Below, one piece after another: positions 45,957 through 52,941 of a DNA stretch of 64,000 bases. Under the pieces are notes generated by a model. It was not told the DNA's origin, ran no database searches, and saw nothing but the letters and a program-made list of their open reading frames with translations. Where the stretch lies: positions 62,001-126,000 of the forward strand of contig NZ_JAOEFX010000001.1 in the NCBI RefSeq assembly GCF_025421775.1. Direction: 5' to 3'. Both the position numbers and the translations under genes were made by a program. Source of the stretch: Paenarthrobacter aurescens. GTDB lineage: Bacteria > Actinomycetota > Actinomycetes > Actinomycetales > Micrococcaceae. Position 1 is the stretch's first letter. The number at the start of each line of letters is the position of its first letter.

Positions 45957-47038
45957 AGTTCCACCACCGATCGCAGGACGGCGCCTTGGTGCATTTTGTC
46001 GAAGGCTTCTTCCACCTGGTTGATAGTGATGCGCTCCGTTACGAAGGCGTCCAGGTCCAGCTTGCCCTGCTTGTACAGGTCCACCAGCATCGGGAAGTCC
46101 CTGGAGGGCAGGCAGTCGCCATACCAGGAAGACTTGAGGGATCCGCCGCGGCCAAAGACGTCCAGGAGGGGCAGCTCGAGAGTCATTTCGGGTGTCGGGA
46201 CGCCTACCAGGACAACGGTTCCCGCGAGGTCGCGGGCGTAGAACGCCTGCTTGTAGGTTTCCGGACGTCCGACGGCGTCGATCACCACATCTGCTCCGAA
46301 GCCGCCGGTGAGCGCACGGATCTCTTCCACGGGGTCGCCGGCGGAGGAATCGACGGTGTGCGTGGCGCCCAGGTCCTTGGCACGCTCGAGCTTCTTTGCA
46401 TCGATATCGACGGCGATGATGGTGGTGGCGCCGGCAAGCGCCGCACCGGCGATGGCGGCTACGCCCACGCCGCCGCAGCCGATGACGGCAACCGAGTCGC
46501 CCCGCTTGACGCCGCCGGTGTTGAGCGCTGCGCCCAAACCTGCCATGACGCCGCAGCCGAGCAGGCCGACGGCGGCAGCATCGGCGTCGGGGTCTACCTT
46601 GGTGCATTGGCCGGCCGCCACGAGCGTCTTTTCGATAAAGGCGCCGATTCCCAGGGCGGGGGACAGCTCAGTGCCGTCCTCGAGGGTCATTTTCTGGGTG
46701 GCGTTGTGGGTGTTGAAGCAGTACTGGGCTTGGCCGCGCTTACAAGCGCGGCAGTTGCCGCAGACGGCACGCCAGTTGAGGACAACCCGGTCGCCGGGTG
46801 CTACGTCCGTGACGTCCGGACCGACTGCGCTGACCACGCCGGTGGCTTCGTGGCCCAGCAGGAACGGGAAGTCGTCGCTGATGCCGCCGAGTTTGTAGTG
46901 GAGGTCGGTGTGGCATACGCCGCTGGTGAGGATGTCAACCAGGGCCTCGCCTGGACCGGGTTCGGGAACCAGGATGGTTTCGAGGGTTACGGGTGCGCCT
47001 TTGGAGCGGACGACGACACCTTTGACTGCGTGGACCAT
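45953..47038 (-). CDS. mscR: S-(hydroxymethyl)mycothiol dehydrogenase
   Basis: 361 residues of the zinc-dependent alcohol dehydrogenase family. [13 protein letters not shown] (zinc ligand and proton relay), [13 protein letters not shown], the structural zinc [15 protein letters not shown], and the NAD-binding [13 protein letters not shown] are present. The subgroup uses mycothiol-bound formaldehyde. ATG at 47038. It is transcribed with the MBL-fold hydrolase, giving a formaldehyde detoxification pair. Confidence 0.9.
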   Translation of the reverse strand: MVHAVKGVVVRSKGAPVTLETILVPEPGPGEALVDILTSGVCHTDLHYKLGGISDDFPFLLGHEATGVVSAVGPDVTDVAPGDRVVLNWRAVCGNCRACKRGQAQYCFNTHNATQKMTLEDGTELSPALGIGAFIEKTLVAAGQCTKVDPDADAAAVGLLGCGVMAGLGAALNTGGVKRGDSVAVIGCGGVGVAAIAGAALAGATTIIAVDIDAKKLERAKDLGATHTVDSSAGDPVEEIRALTGGFGADVVIDAVGRPETYKQAFYARDLAGTVVLVGVPTPEMTLELPLLDVFGRGGSLKSSWYGDCLPSRDFPMLVDLYKQGKLDLDAFVTERITINQVEEAFDKMHQGAVLRSVVEL

Positions 47039-47184
47039 GGAGAGCTTCCCTTCGGGCTCGCGGAGAGCGGCCCGATTAAATGCAACAGGGCCCGCTACGG
47101 ATTCCCATTCTGTCTATCACAAGTGGCAGACAGTGCGTGGATTGTTCCGTGCGGACCCCGGCATGAACTCGGTGGCACGGGACC

Positions 47185-47442
47185 TTATGCGGCCAGTCGG
47201 CTCTCAACCTCTGATGCGGAGGGGTTGGTTGCAGCGGTACCGTCCGGGAAGAGAACGGTGGGAACTGTGCGGTTGCCTCCGTTGAGCTGCTCGACGAGTT
47301 CGGCAGTGCCATCCACTTCTTCGATGTTGATCTCGGTGTAGCCGATGCCCTTGGCGTCCAGTTGCTTCTTTAGGCGGTTGCAGTAGCCGCACCAGGTGGT
47401 CGAGAACATGGTGATGGTGCCGGAGTCGGGAGTGAAGTCCAC
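47185..47442 (-). CDS. Mycoredoxin (glutaredoxin-like, Mrx1)
   Basis: 85 residues starting VDFTPDSGTITMFSTTWCGYCNRLKK-like sequence, with the CGYC motif and the TVPTVLF cis-Pro motif. Mycoredoxin reduces protein-mycothiol mixed disulfides. The GTG at 47442 is preferred since GAGGAGA lies six bases before it; the ATG 30 bp upstream has no site. Encoded near mscR, both belonging to mycothiol chemistry. Confidence 0.9.
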   Translation of the reverse strand: MDFTPDSGTITMFSTTWCGYCNRLKKQLDAKGIGYTEINIEEVDGTAELVEQLNGGNRTVPTVLFPDGTAATNPSASEVESRLAA

Positions 47443-47593
47443 AGAGCTCTCCTCAGTATTCGTCGTTTTCACGGGAGTGGTTCGTTCCTAACAACGGTAA
47501 CCCGCTACCGAATAATTCCCGTGCGGCCGCGAAGCCGGGTTACGTCACATGCCTGTGCTGGTGCGTTCTGCGAGGAAAGGGCAGACTGTTCGC

Positions 47594-48358
47594 ATGTGTG
47601 GACGTTATGTGATGGCCCGTGCGGTGGGGGACCTGCTCGCCGATTTTGACGCCGAGCTCGAGAAGGAAATAGCCCTGGAGAAATCGTGGAATGTGGCTCC
47701 GACGGATGCCGTTCCCATCGTTTTGGAGAGGTTGATTGATGACGATGTGAAACGGCAGCTCCACGTGGCGAAGTGGGGGCTGGTGCCTTCGTGGGCGAAG
47801 GATCCCAAGGGCGGTGCCCGGCTTATCAACGCTCGAAGCGAGACGCTGTTGGAGAAGCCGTCCTTCAAGAAGGCCGCCGTTGCCAGGCGTTGCGCGGTTC
47901 CTGCTGATGGCTACTACGAATGGAAAAAGGGCGAGGGAAAGAACAAGCAGCCCTATTATGTGCATCCGGGGGATGGCCAGGGCTTGGTCTTTGCAGGCTT
48001 GTACGAGTGGTGGCGGGACCAGTCGGCCTCTGATGATGACCCTGCCCGTTGGTTGCTGTCCATGTCCATCCTGACCGCGGACACCCCTACGGCTGAGTCG
48101 GCCAGGTCCCGGCGCAGCGCCTCTGTCTTTGATGAGCTGACCGCCCTGCATGACCGTGTTCCATTGCCGATGAGCACAGAGACGATGGAAGCCTGGTTGG
48201 ATCCGCGGGAAAAGGACGCTGAAGGGTTGGTGGAGCTGGTCCGCTCCAGGGCACACGATGCCGCAGCTGCATGGACACTGGACCCAGTGGGTGCCGCGGT
48301 GGGAAATGTCCGCAACAATTCACCGGAACTCGTTGAACCGGTGGAAGGCCTCTTCTAG
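47594..48358 (+). CDS. SRAP-domain protein (HMCES/YedK family)
   Basis: 254 residues starting MCGRYVMARAV, with the catalytic Cys2 exposed after Met removal. SWNVAPTDAVPI, RLINARSETLLEKPSFKKA and CAVPADGYYEWKK follow, then LPMSTETMEAWLDP. SRAP proteins form a covalent link to abasic sites in single-stranded DNA and protect them. The start was fixed by the invariant MCGR; the frame is open 45 bp earlier. Confidence 0.93.
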   Translation: MCGRYVMARAVGDLLADFDAELEKEIALEKSWNVAPTDAVPIVLERLIDDDVKRQLHVAKWGLVPSWAKDPKGGARLINARSETLLEKPSFKKAAVARRCAVPADGYYEWKKGEGKNKQPYYVHPGDGQGLVFAGLYEWWRDQSASDDDPARWLLSMSILTADTPTAESARSRRSASVFDELTALHDRVPLPMSTETMEAWLDPREKDAEGLVELVRSRAHDAAAAWTLDPVGAAVGNVRNNSPELVEPVEGLF

Positions 48359-48361
48359 AAC

Positions 48362-48751
48362 TTAGAGAGCCTCGGTGACCGGTACGCCGGATTGAAACTC
48401 CCGGCCGTCCGCTTCGCTGAAGCCCGTCATGACGTGGCCTTTGCTCAGCCCATGGATGGCCGACATGGGGAAGTTCCCCGTGATGACGTTGCCCGAGTGC
48501 TCCACGCCCTTGATGTCGTAGTTTTCCTCAGCACTGAGGGAATGGTTGAAGGAGTAGAACGAGATCGCCTCGCCGTTCATGAATTCGATGCCGAGCCTGC
48601 GCTGCGAGGAATAGTCCTCGCTGGCAGCAACAAGGCCCACGACGTAAGCGCCGGAGCCTGGTATGTTGCCATCGATTTCGAACCTTGCCACAAGGTTGTC
48701 GTCTTCGGCGGAGATGTTGACCTGCTTCAGGAGTGCGTCATTGGTGCTCAT
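48362..48751 (-). CDS. Hypothetical protein
   Basis: 129 residues, soluble and acidic, starting MSTNDALLKQVNISAED. Beta-rich pattern (SGAYVVGLVAASEDYSSQRR, GEAISFYSFNHSLSAEENYD). No recognised family. It is convergent with the SRAP gene by 3 bp and follows the TetR gene in the same direction. The start at 48751 avoids overlap with the TetR gene. Confidence 0.65.
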   Translation of the reverse strand: MSTNDALLKQVNISAEDDNLVARFEIDGNIPGSGAYVVGLVAASEDYSSQRRLGIEFMNGEAISFYSFNHSLSAEENYDIKGVEHSGNVITGNFPMSAIHGLSKGHVMTGFSEADGREFQSGVPVTEAL

Positions 48752-48798
48752 TCCACAATCCTGCTCTGTGGACACGCTGGCGTCCACCCCTCGGGACG

Positions 48799-49335
48799 TC
48801 ATCCTTCCAAGAGCCGCTGGATGTTGCGTGTCACTGTTGCCCTGTCCATGATCCTGCCCTTGCGGGCGGTCAGGAGGTGCAGGGCCTGCCCATCGCTGTA
48901 GTCGGAAACTGCCTCCGCCCGCGCCCGGGCGTCAGGTATTGCCATTGCTTCGAGCAGTTGCGCCAACGCCGATACCAACCGCTCGTGCCCGGCGGCGACC
49001 ATCTCTGGCTGGTCGAGGGCGAAAACGAAACGGGCCCTGGTCAGGTCGGCGTTTTCAGTCGCGAGTCGCATGACTGCTCCAGCGATTTGGTCCGCCAAGG
49101 AGGCTACCGACGTCGGAAAGTCCGCCCGCCCTTGCTGCAGAAGGAGGCGGTCCAGTTCTTCAACGCGGTCGACGGCGGCACTGACCAACGCGGCACGGTT
49201 GCGGAAATAGTTCGAGGTAGTTCCGACGGCGACGCCGGCTTGGGCGTCGACGGCCCGGTGGGTGAGTCCCTTGAGACCCTTGGCGGAGACGACGGCGAGC
49301 GCGGCATCGGCAAGTTGAGTTCGTCGGTCTTGCAT
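48799..49335 (-). CDS. TetR-family regulator divergent from a flavin monooxygenase
   Basis: 178 residues. The helix-turn-helix (GLKGLTHRAVDAQAGVAVGTTSNYF by its ends, residues 20-45) is followed by a ligand-binding helical body. It faces a flavin monooxygenase across 58 bp that contain a large palindrome (49361-49384), a usual arrangement for a repressor of a detoxification or degradation enzyme. Confidence 0.88.
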   Translation of the reverse strand: MQDRRTQLADAALAVVSAKGLKGLTHRAVDAQAGVAVGTTSNYFRNRAALVSAAVDRVEELDRLLLQQGRADFPTSVASLADQIAGAVMRLATENADLTRARFVFALDQPEMVAAGHERLVSALAQLLEAMAIPDARARAEAVSDYSDGQALHLLTARKGRIMDRATVTRNIQRLLEG

Positions 49336-49360
49336 GGCGAAAGTCTAACTTCAACCCCTG

Positions 49361-49384
49361 GTACCACTACAAATGTAGTTGTAC
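49361..49384. promoter_or_regulatory. TetR operator palindrome
   Basis: GTAC, C, ACTACA, AA, TGTAGT, T, GTAC: symmetrical over 24 bp about 49372/49373, with only one mismatched pair plus the two central A residues. It lies between the TetR start (49335) and the monooxygenase start (49394). Confidence 0.8.
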
Positions 49385-49393
49385 AGTGTGCTC

Positions 49394-50443
49394 ATGGAAA
49401 AAGTGGACATCATTGGCGGAGGAATCGCCGGACTGGCGCTCGCCGGGCGGCTGGATCCCAGCAGGTTTCACGTCACCGTGTATGAGCAGCGGCCCGAACT
49501 CCCGGCAGTTGGGACAACTCTTGCCATGTGGCCGGGTGCTCAGCGGGCCTTGGCCGAGCTGGGAATCCTTGGTGCCGTTCGGAGTCGTGGTTCCATCATC
49601 AAGACGGGCGCTCTCCGCAGCCCCTCCGGGGATCCCATGCTCTCCATGGAAGGAGAAGGGCTGGTAGGAGTGTCCCGGCCCGAACTGCTGAGGCTGCTGG
49701 ACTCCGCAGTGCCGGATGCGGTGTCAAGGGTGGCCAGGCGTGTGGATCGCCCACCAGCCGATGCTTGGCTGACCGTGGGCGCGGACGGAGTCAAAAGCAT
49801 TGTTCGACGCAGCATTTGGGGCCCGCGCAGTACTGCCAGGCCCACTCCATTCCTTGCTGTCCGCGGAGTCACTCCCGGAACCCCGTCCGCCGAAGACATC
49901 GGCGAGTACTGGGGGAGGGGCGAGATTTTCGGTTTGGCACCTGCGGGTGATGGAACCAACTGGTACGCCTCCTTCAGGTCTGCCCTTGGCCCGGACGGGG
50001 TTGACGTCGCAGAAGCACTTGAGGTGACGCGGTCCCGGTATGCGAAGTACCCACCAGCTGTTCGGCGTGTTCTTTCCAGTGCGACTCCGGACAATTCACT
50101 GGCTCAGCGGATCTGGACGACGCCTCCCCTCGGACGATACGCGCAGGGCAATGTGGTGTTGCTTGGGGACGCCGCACACGCCATGACCCCCAATCTTGGC
50201 CGGGGTGCCTGCGAAGCCTTGATCGATGCTGTGACCCTGGGCAAGCTGCTGAACGAGCGGCCCCTGAAGGAAGCGCTCGCCGCCTATAACCGGGAGCGGG
50301 TCATGCGCACTCAGCTGCTCCGGCTGGCTTCTTCGCTCATGGGTAGCGTTGCCCTCGCCCAGGGTGCACAACCTTGGCGCGACGCTGTGGTGAAACAGGT
50401 GGGCAAGCGTTCCAAGCGGACTGCTTCGCGGATGGGTACCTAG
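49394..50443 (+). CDS. FAD-dependent monooxygenase (PHBH-like)
   Basis: 349 residues. The FAD-binding IIGGGIAGLALAGRL, the DG motif VGADGVKSIVRR and the second FAD motif VVLLGDAAHAMTPNLGRGAC are present. Family members hydroxylate aromatic or related substrates with NAD(P)H. The region between residues about 110 and 130 is shorter than usual, so part of the NADPH/FAD region is reduced. ATG at 49394; the frame is open 15 bp earlier. Divergent TetR suggests control by substrate. Confidence 0.88.
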   Translation: MEKVDIIGGGIAGLALAGRLDPSRFHVTVYEQRPELPAVGTTLAMWPGAQRALAELGILGAVRSRGSIIKTGALRSPSGDPMLSMEGEGLVGVSRPELLRLLDSAVPDAVSRVARRVDRPPADAWLTVGADGVKSIVRRSIWGPRSTARPTPFLAVRGVTPGTPSAEDIGEYWGRGEIFGLAPAGDGTNWYASFRSALGPDGVDVAEALEVTRSRYAKYPPAVRRVLSSATPDNSLAQRIWTTPPLGRYAQGNVVLLGDAAHAMTPNLGRGACEALIDAVTLGKLLNERPLKEALAAYNRERVMRTQLLRLASSLMGSVALAQGAQPWRDAVVKQVGKRSKRTASRMGT

Positions 50444-50459
50444 GGCCTGCGGACCGGTG

Positions 50460-50825
50460 CTAAGGCAAGAGGAGTACGACGATGACCGTGGTGGCCACCA
50501 AGCACCCGGCTGCGGTCCCAAGTATGCGCCGGGCATGGGACGAGTTGTCCGTGATCCACGGCAGGCCTGCGCTGCGGTACATCATCCCCGCAAGGGCGGA
50601 TGCCGCAAGTGCGACCACAACGTACCAAAGGGCTATTGTTGCCGGTGTCCACGTCCCGAGCTGCCGGACAAAGACCAGCACTGCCACTATCTCGAATGCC
50701 GATGCGATGAGTCTGAGCCTGTCTGCCTTGCCCGCGGCGCGCTCGGATGCCCGCTTTCGAGGCAGGACCGCCACAAGGTGCGGTATCAGCAGCAATGCGC
50801 CAATGGCCGGCGCCATCCACATCAT
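50460..50825 (-). CDS. Small membrane protein of the serine hydrolase operon
   Basis: 121 residues with four membrane segments (MAPAIGALLLIPHLVAVLP; FEIVAVLVFVRQL; IALWYVVVALAASALAGMM; AAGCLVATTVIVVLLLP). No known family recognised. Its ATG overlaps the stop of the serine hydrolase by 4 bp, so it is translationally coupled. Confidence 0.75.
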   Translation of the reverse strand: MMWMAPAIGALLLIPHLVAVLPRKRASERAAGKADRLRLIASAFEIVAVLVFVRQLGTWTPATIALWYVVVALAASALAGMMYRSAGLPWITDNSSHARRILGTAAGCLVATTVIVVLLLP

Positions 50826-51910
50826 CGGAAATCCCCTCGTGTCGCCTCAGCAAGGAGCGCATGGGCGATACCCTCAACCGGGCCGTTGGCTGTGTCTCCG
50901 GCGATGTACACAGCTGTACCCGCCGCACGGTCAAGGACAAGCATTGACCGATAGCCGCCGGTTGCTCCGTTGTGCCAGGTGATGGTGCGGCCATCCCGCT
51001 CGTCCATGAACCATGCCAGGCCGATCGAGCCGCCGTCATCATCGTCAAACCGGGGATCAAGTGACGTTGCCGGATCGACACGCAATGCAGGGTCGGCTGT
51101 GAGGAGTGCCGAGGCGTATCGCGCCATATCTGTGGCGGTGGAGCGGACCCCGCCGGCCGGAGCGTGGGCATTCCCTGTCCACGGATCGGCTGGCCTGCCA
51201 GAGGATGTGTAACCCCGGGGAGCATCGTCCGTGAGGCCGGAAGAACTGACCGGCGCGAAACTGTCTGTCATGCCAAGGGGCTCGAATATTCCCTGGCCCA
51301 ACACTTGTTCGTAGGGGAGGCCCCTGGCGGAAGCGATTGCCTGGCCAAGCACCGCAACACCCATGTTCGAGTAAGAGACACTTCCTGCACCCGACAACCC
51401 GGATCCGCGTGCCGCGCTGACGAGGTCGTCAACGCCGCCAGTGTAAGGATCGCTGCCCCTGAGCTGGGAAACATAACCCTGCAGGAAGGCGCCTATTCCG
51501 GACTCAACCCGGGGAAGTCCCGACCGGTGGGATGCCAACTCCTCCAAGGTGAACGGCTGGGTTCCGAGTTCGAGGTACATCGAAGCCGGATCCGCAATGT
51601 CCAGCACATCATCAGCCTCCGCCTGAATCAGAAGGAGTGACGTCATGGTCTTGGTGATGGAGCCGATCTCCATGGAGGTGCGCTCGTCCGCGCCGAGGCC
51701 AGCGAATTTGGTGAACTCAGGTGTCACGACAGCGACGCTGAGGTGGTGGTAGGCCCCATCGGAGGCGAGTTCTGCCAGTCGGCCGGCAATGCGGGGGTCC
51801 CCGGTGTGGGCAGTAGAGGAACGTGGAATATGAGGGCCCAAGAGGACGCCGGTGAACATTGTGGCTGTGGCAATGACCAGTGATAGCGCGAGAAGCCGCC
51901 GCCCCCTCAT
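50822..51910 (-). CDS. Serine hydrolase, beta-lactamase class C family
   Basis: 362 residues with a signal-anchor (LLALSLVIATATMFTGVLLG) and a penicillin-binding/class C fold: catalytic SITK (SxxK) near residue 85, YSN (YxN) near residue 172, and HNG in place of KTG near residue 320. It acts outside the membrane as an esterase or peptidase-like enzyme. It overlaps the upstream ArsR-type regulator and the downstream membrane protein by 4 bp each. Confidence 0.88.
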   Translation of the reverse strand: MRGRRLLALSLVIATATMFTGVLLGPHIPRSSTAHTGDPRIAGRLAELASDGAYHHLSVAVVTPEFTKFAGLGADERTSMEIGSITKTMTSLLLIQAEADDVLDIADPASMYLELGTQPFTLEELASHRSGLPRVESGIGAFLQGYVSQLRGSDPYTGGVDDLVSAARGSGLSGAGSVSYSNMGVAVLGQAIASARGLPYEQVLGQGIFEPLGMTDSFAPVSSSGLTDDAPRGYTSSGRPADPWTGNAHAPAGGVRSTATDMARYASALLTADPALRVDPATSLDPRFDDDDGGSIGLAWFMDERDGRTITWHNGATGGYRSMLVLDRAAGTAVYIAGDTANGPVEGIAHALLAEATRGDFR

Positions 51911-52452
51911 GGTGTGCCCGCCGACGCGAGGATGATCACCAGCAATGGAATGACCTTTTCCCCCGGGACGCCATAACGTCCACGTGAAATGGGGCGAACC
52001 CAGCCAGCAGCCTGCAGTTGGCTGAGGTGGTGATAAACCTGTCCTGGAGTCCCCACGCCCTCAAGTTCACTCAGTGAGGCGACGCTGTCATTGCCACGAA
52101 GGATTTCCTGGAGGAAGCGGATCCTCGTAGGGCTCCCCAGGGCACCGAGGGCGTGTGAAGCACCAGTGGTTTCCCAGTCTCGGGCGAGGATGTCCGTGAC
52201 CGGGAGGCCGTACTGCCAATCAACGGGTGTGGGCCCCTTGTAGCCCTGGTGGTCTCCTCCGGGAATCCGTCCCGCGTAGGTAACAACGGCGGTATCGGCA
52301 TAGCGCTGCTTCAAGGAAGAGAGCACCCAGAAGGGGTCGGTGGGTTCGTGTTCGGGCCCAGGCTGTGTGGCACCTGGCACCGAAGCTGCTTCCAAGGCAG
52401 CCACCCGCTCTTCCAACGCAGCAAGCTTCAGCTGGAGGTCTGTATCAGTCAC
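51907..52452 (-). CDS. ArsR-like winged-helix regulator
   Basis: 181 residues. The N-terminus is a short coiled coil (LKLAALEERVAALEAAS), and the C-terminal half is a winged helix (LGALGSPTRIRFLQEILRGN, GTPGQVYHHLSQLQAAGWV). No metal-binding Cys pair is seen. It leads the operon with the serine hydrolase and membrane protein. GTG start; GAGGT directly before it is too close to be a good site, so a later start is possible. Confidence 0.8.
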   Translation of the reverse strand: MTDTDLQLKLAALEERVAALEAASVPGATQPGPEHEPTDPFWVLSSLKQRYADTAVVTYAGRIPGGDHQGYKGPTPVDWQYGLPVTDILARDWETTGASHALGALGSPTRIRFLQEILRGNDSVASLSELEGVGTPGQVYHHLSQLQAAGWVRPISRGRYGVPGEKVIPLLVIILASAGTP

Positions 52453-52545
52453 ACCTCAAAACTATGGTTTCTACGGAATTTAAACAACTACGTACTTTAT
52501 CTGTGGATAGGTTTTTGCCCGAGGTGCGGCGTAAACTGAATTTAT

Positions 52546-52561
52546 TCGAACATACTTTCGA
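52546..52561. promoter_or_regulatory. LexA (SOS) box
   Basis: TCGAAC-ATAC-TTTCGA (52546-52561) has a single mismatch to the actinobacterial LexA consensus TCGAAC-N4-GTTCGA. It lies 32 bp before the DUF6504 gene that precedes dnaE2. Confidence 0.8.
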
Positions 52562-52593
52562 ATCAGTTTGATCCGGCGTGAAGAGGTGAAGAT

Positions 52594-52938
52594 ATGGGGC
52601 TGTTCAGTGAGTCAGTGGAAGTCATCTGCGCGGATACAGGCCAGCCCCAGGCAGTGCAGTGGAAAGGTGAGCAGTACGCGGTCTCCAATGAACCCGTTCG
52701 GTGGTACGAGCGACGCCAATGGTGGCTGGAAGAAAGCCGGGCACCCCTTGGCAGCGGAGCTGGACTGGTAGACCACGAGATCTGGCGTGTTCAGCTTCAG
52801 CGCCCGCAGGATGAAGCACTTGCCGGCCGGACCATCACCCTTGATCTCGTCAGGCACGTAGGCAGCGGACGATGGCGGCTACTCCGCATCCACGACGCCG
52901 CGCCCGAACGTGCCGTAGAACCAGACGAAGCAGCGTGA
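52594..52938 (+). CDS. DUF6504 protein, partner of DnaE2
   Basis: 114 residues with SVEVICADTGQPQAVQWKGE, VRWYERRQWWLEE and a C-terminal Asp/Glu-rich end. Small proteins of this kind sit between imuB and dnaE2 in actinobacterial mutasome cassettes; the function is unknown. GAAGAGGTGA precedes the ATG. It is under the LexA box and three bases ahead of dnaE2. Confidence 0.85.
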   Translation: MGLFSESVEVICADTGQPQAVQWKGEQYAVSNEPVRWYERRQWWLEESRAPLGSGAGLVDHEIWRVQLQRPQDEALAGRTITLDLVRHVGSGRWRLLRIHDAAPERAVEPDEAA

Positions 52939-52941
52939 ACC

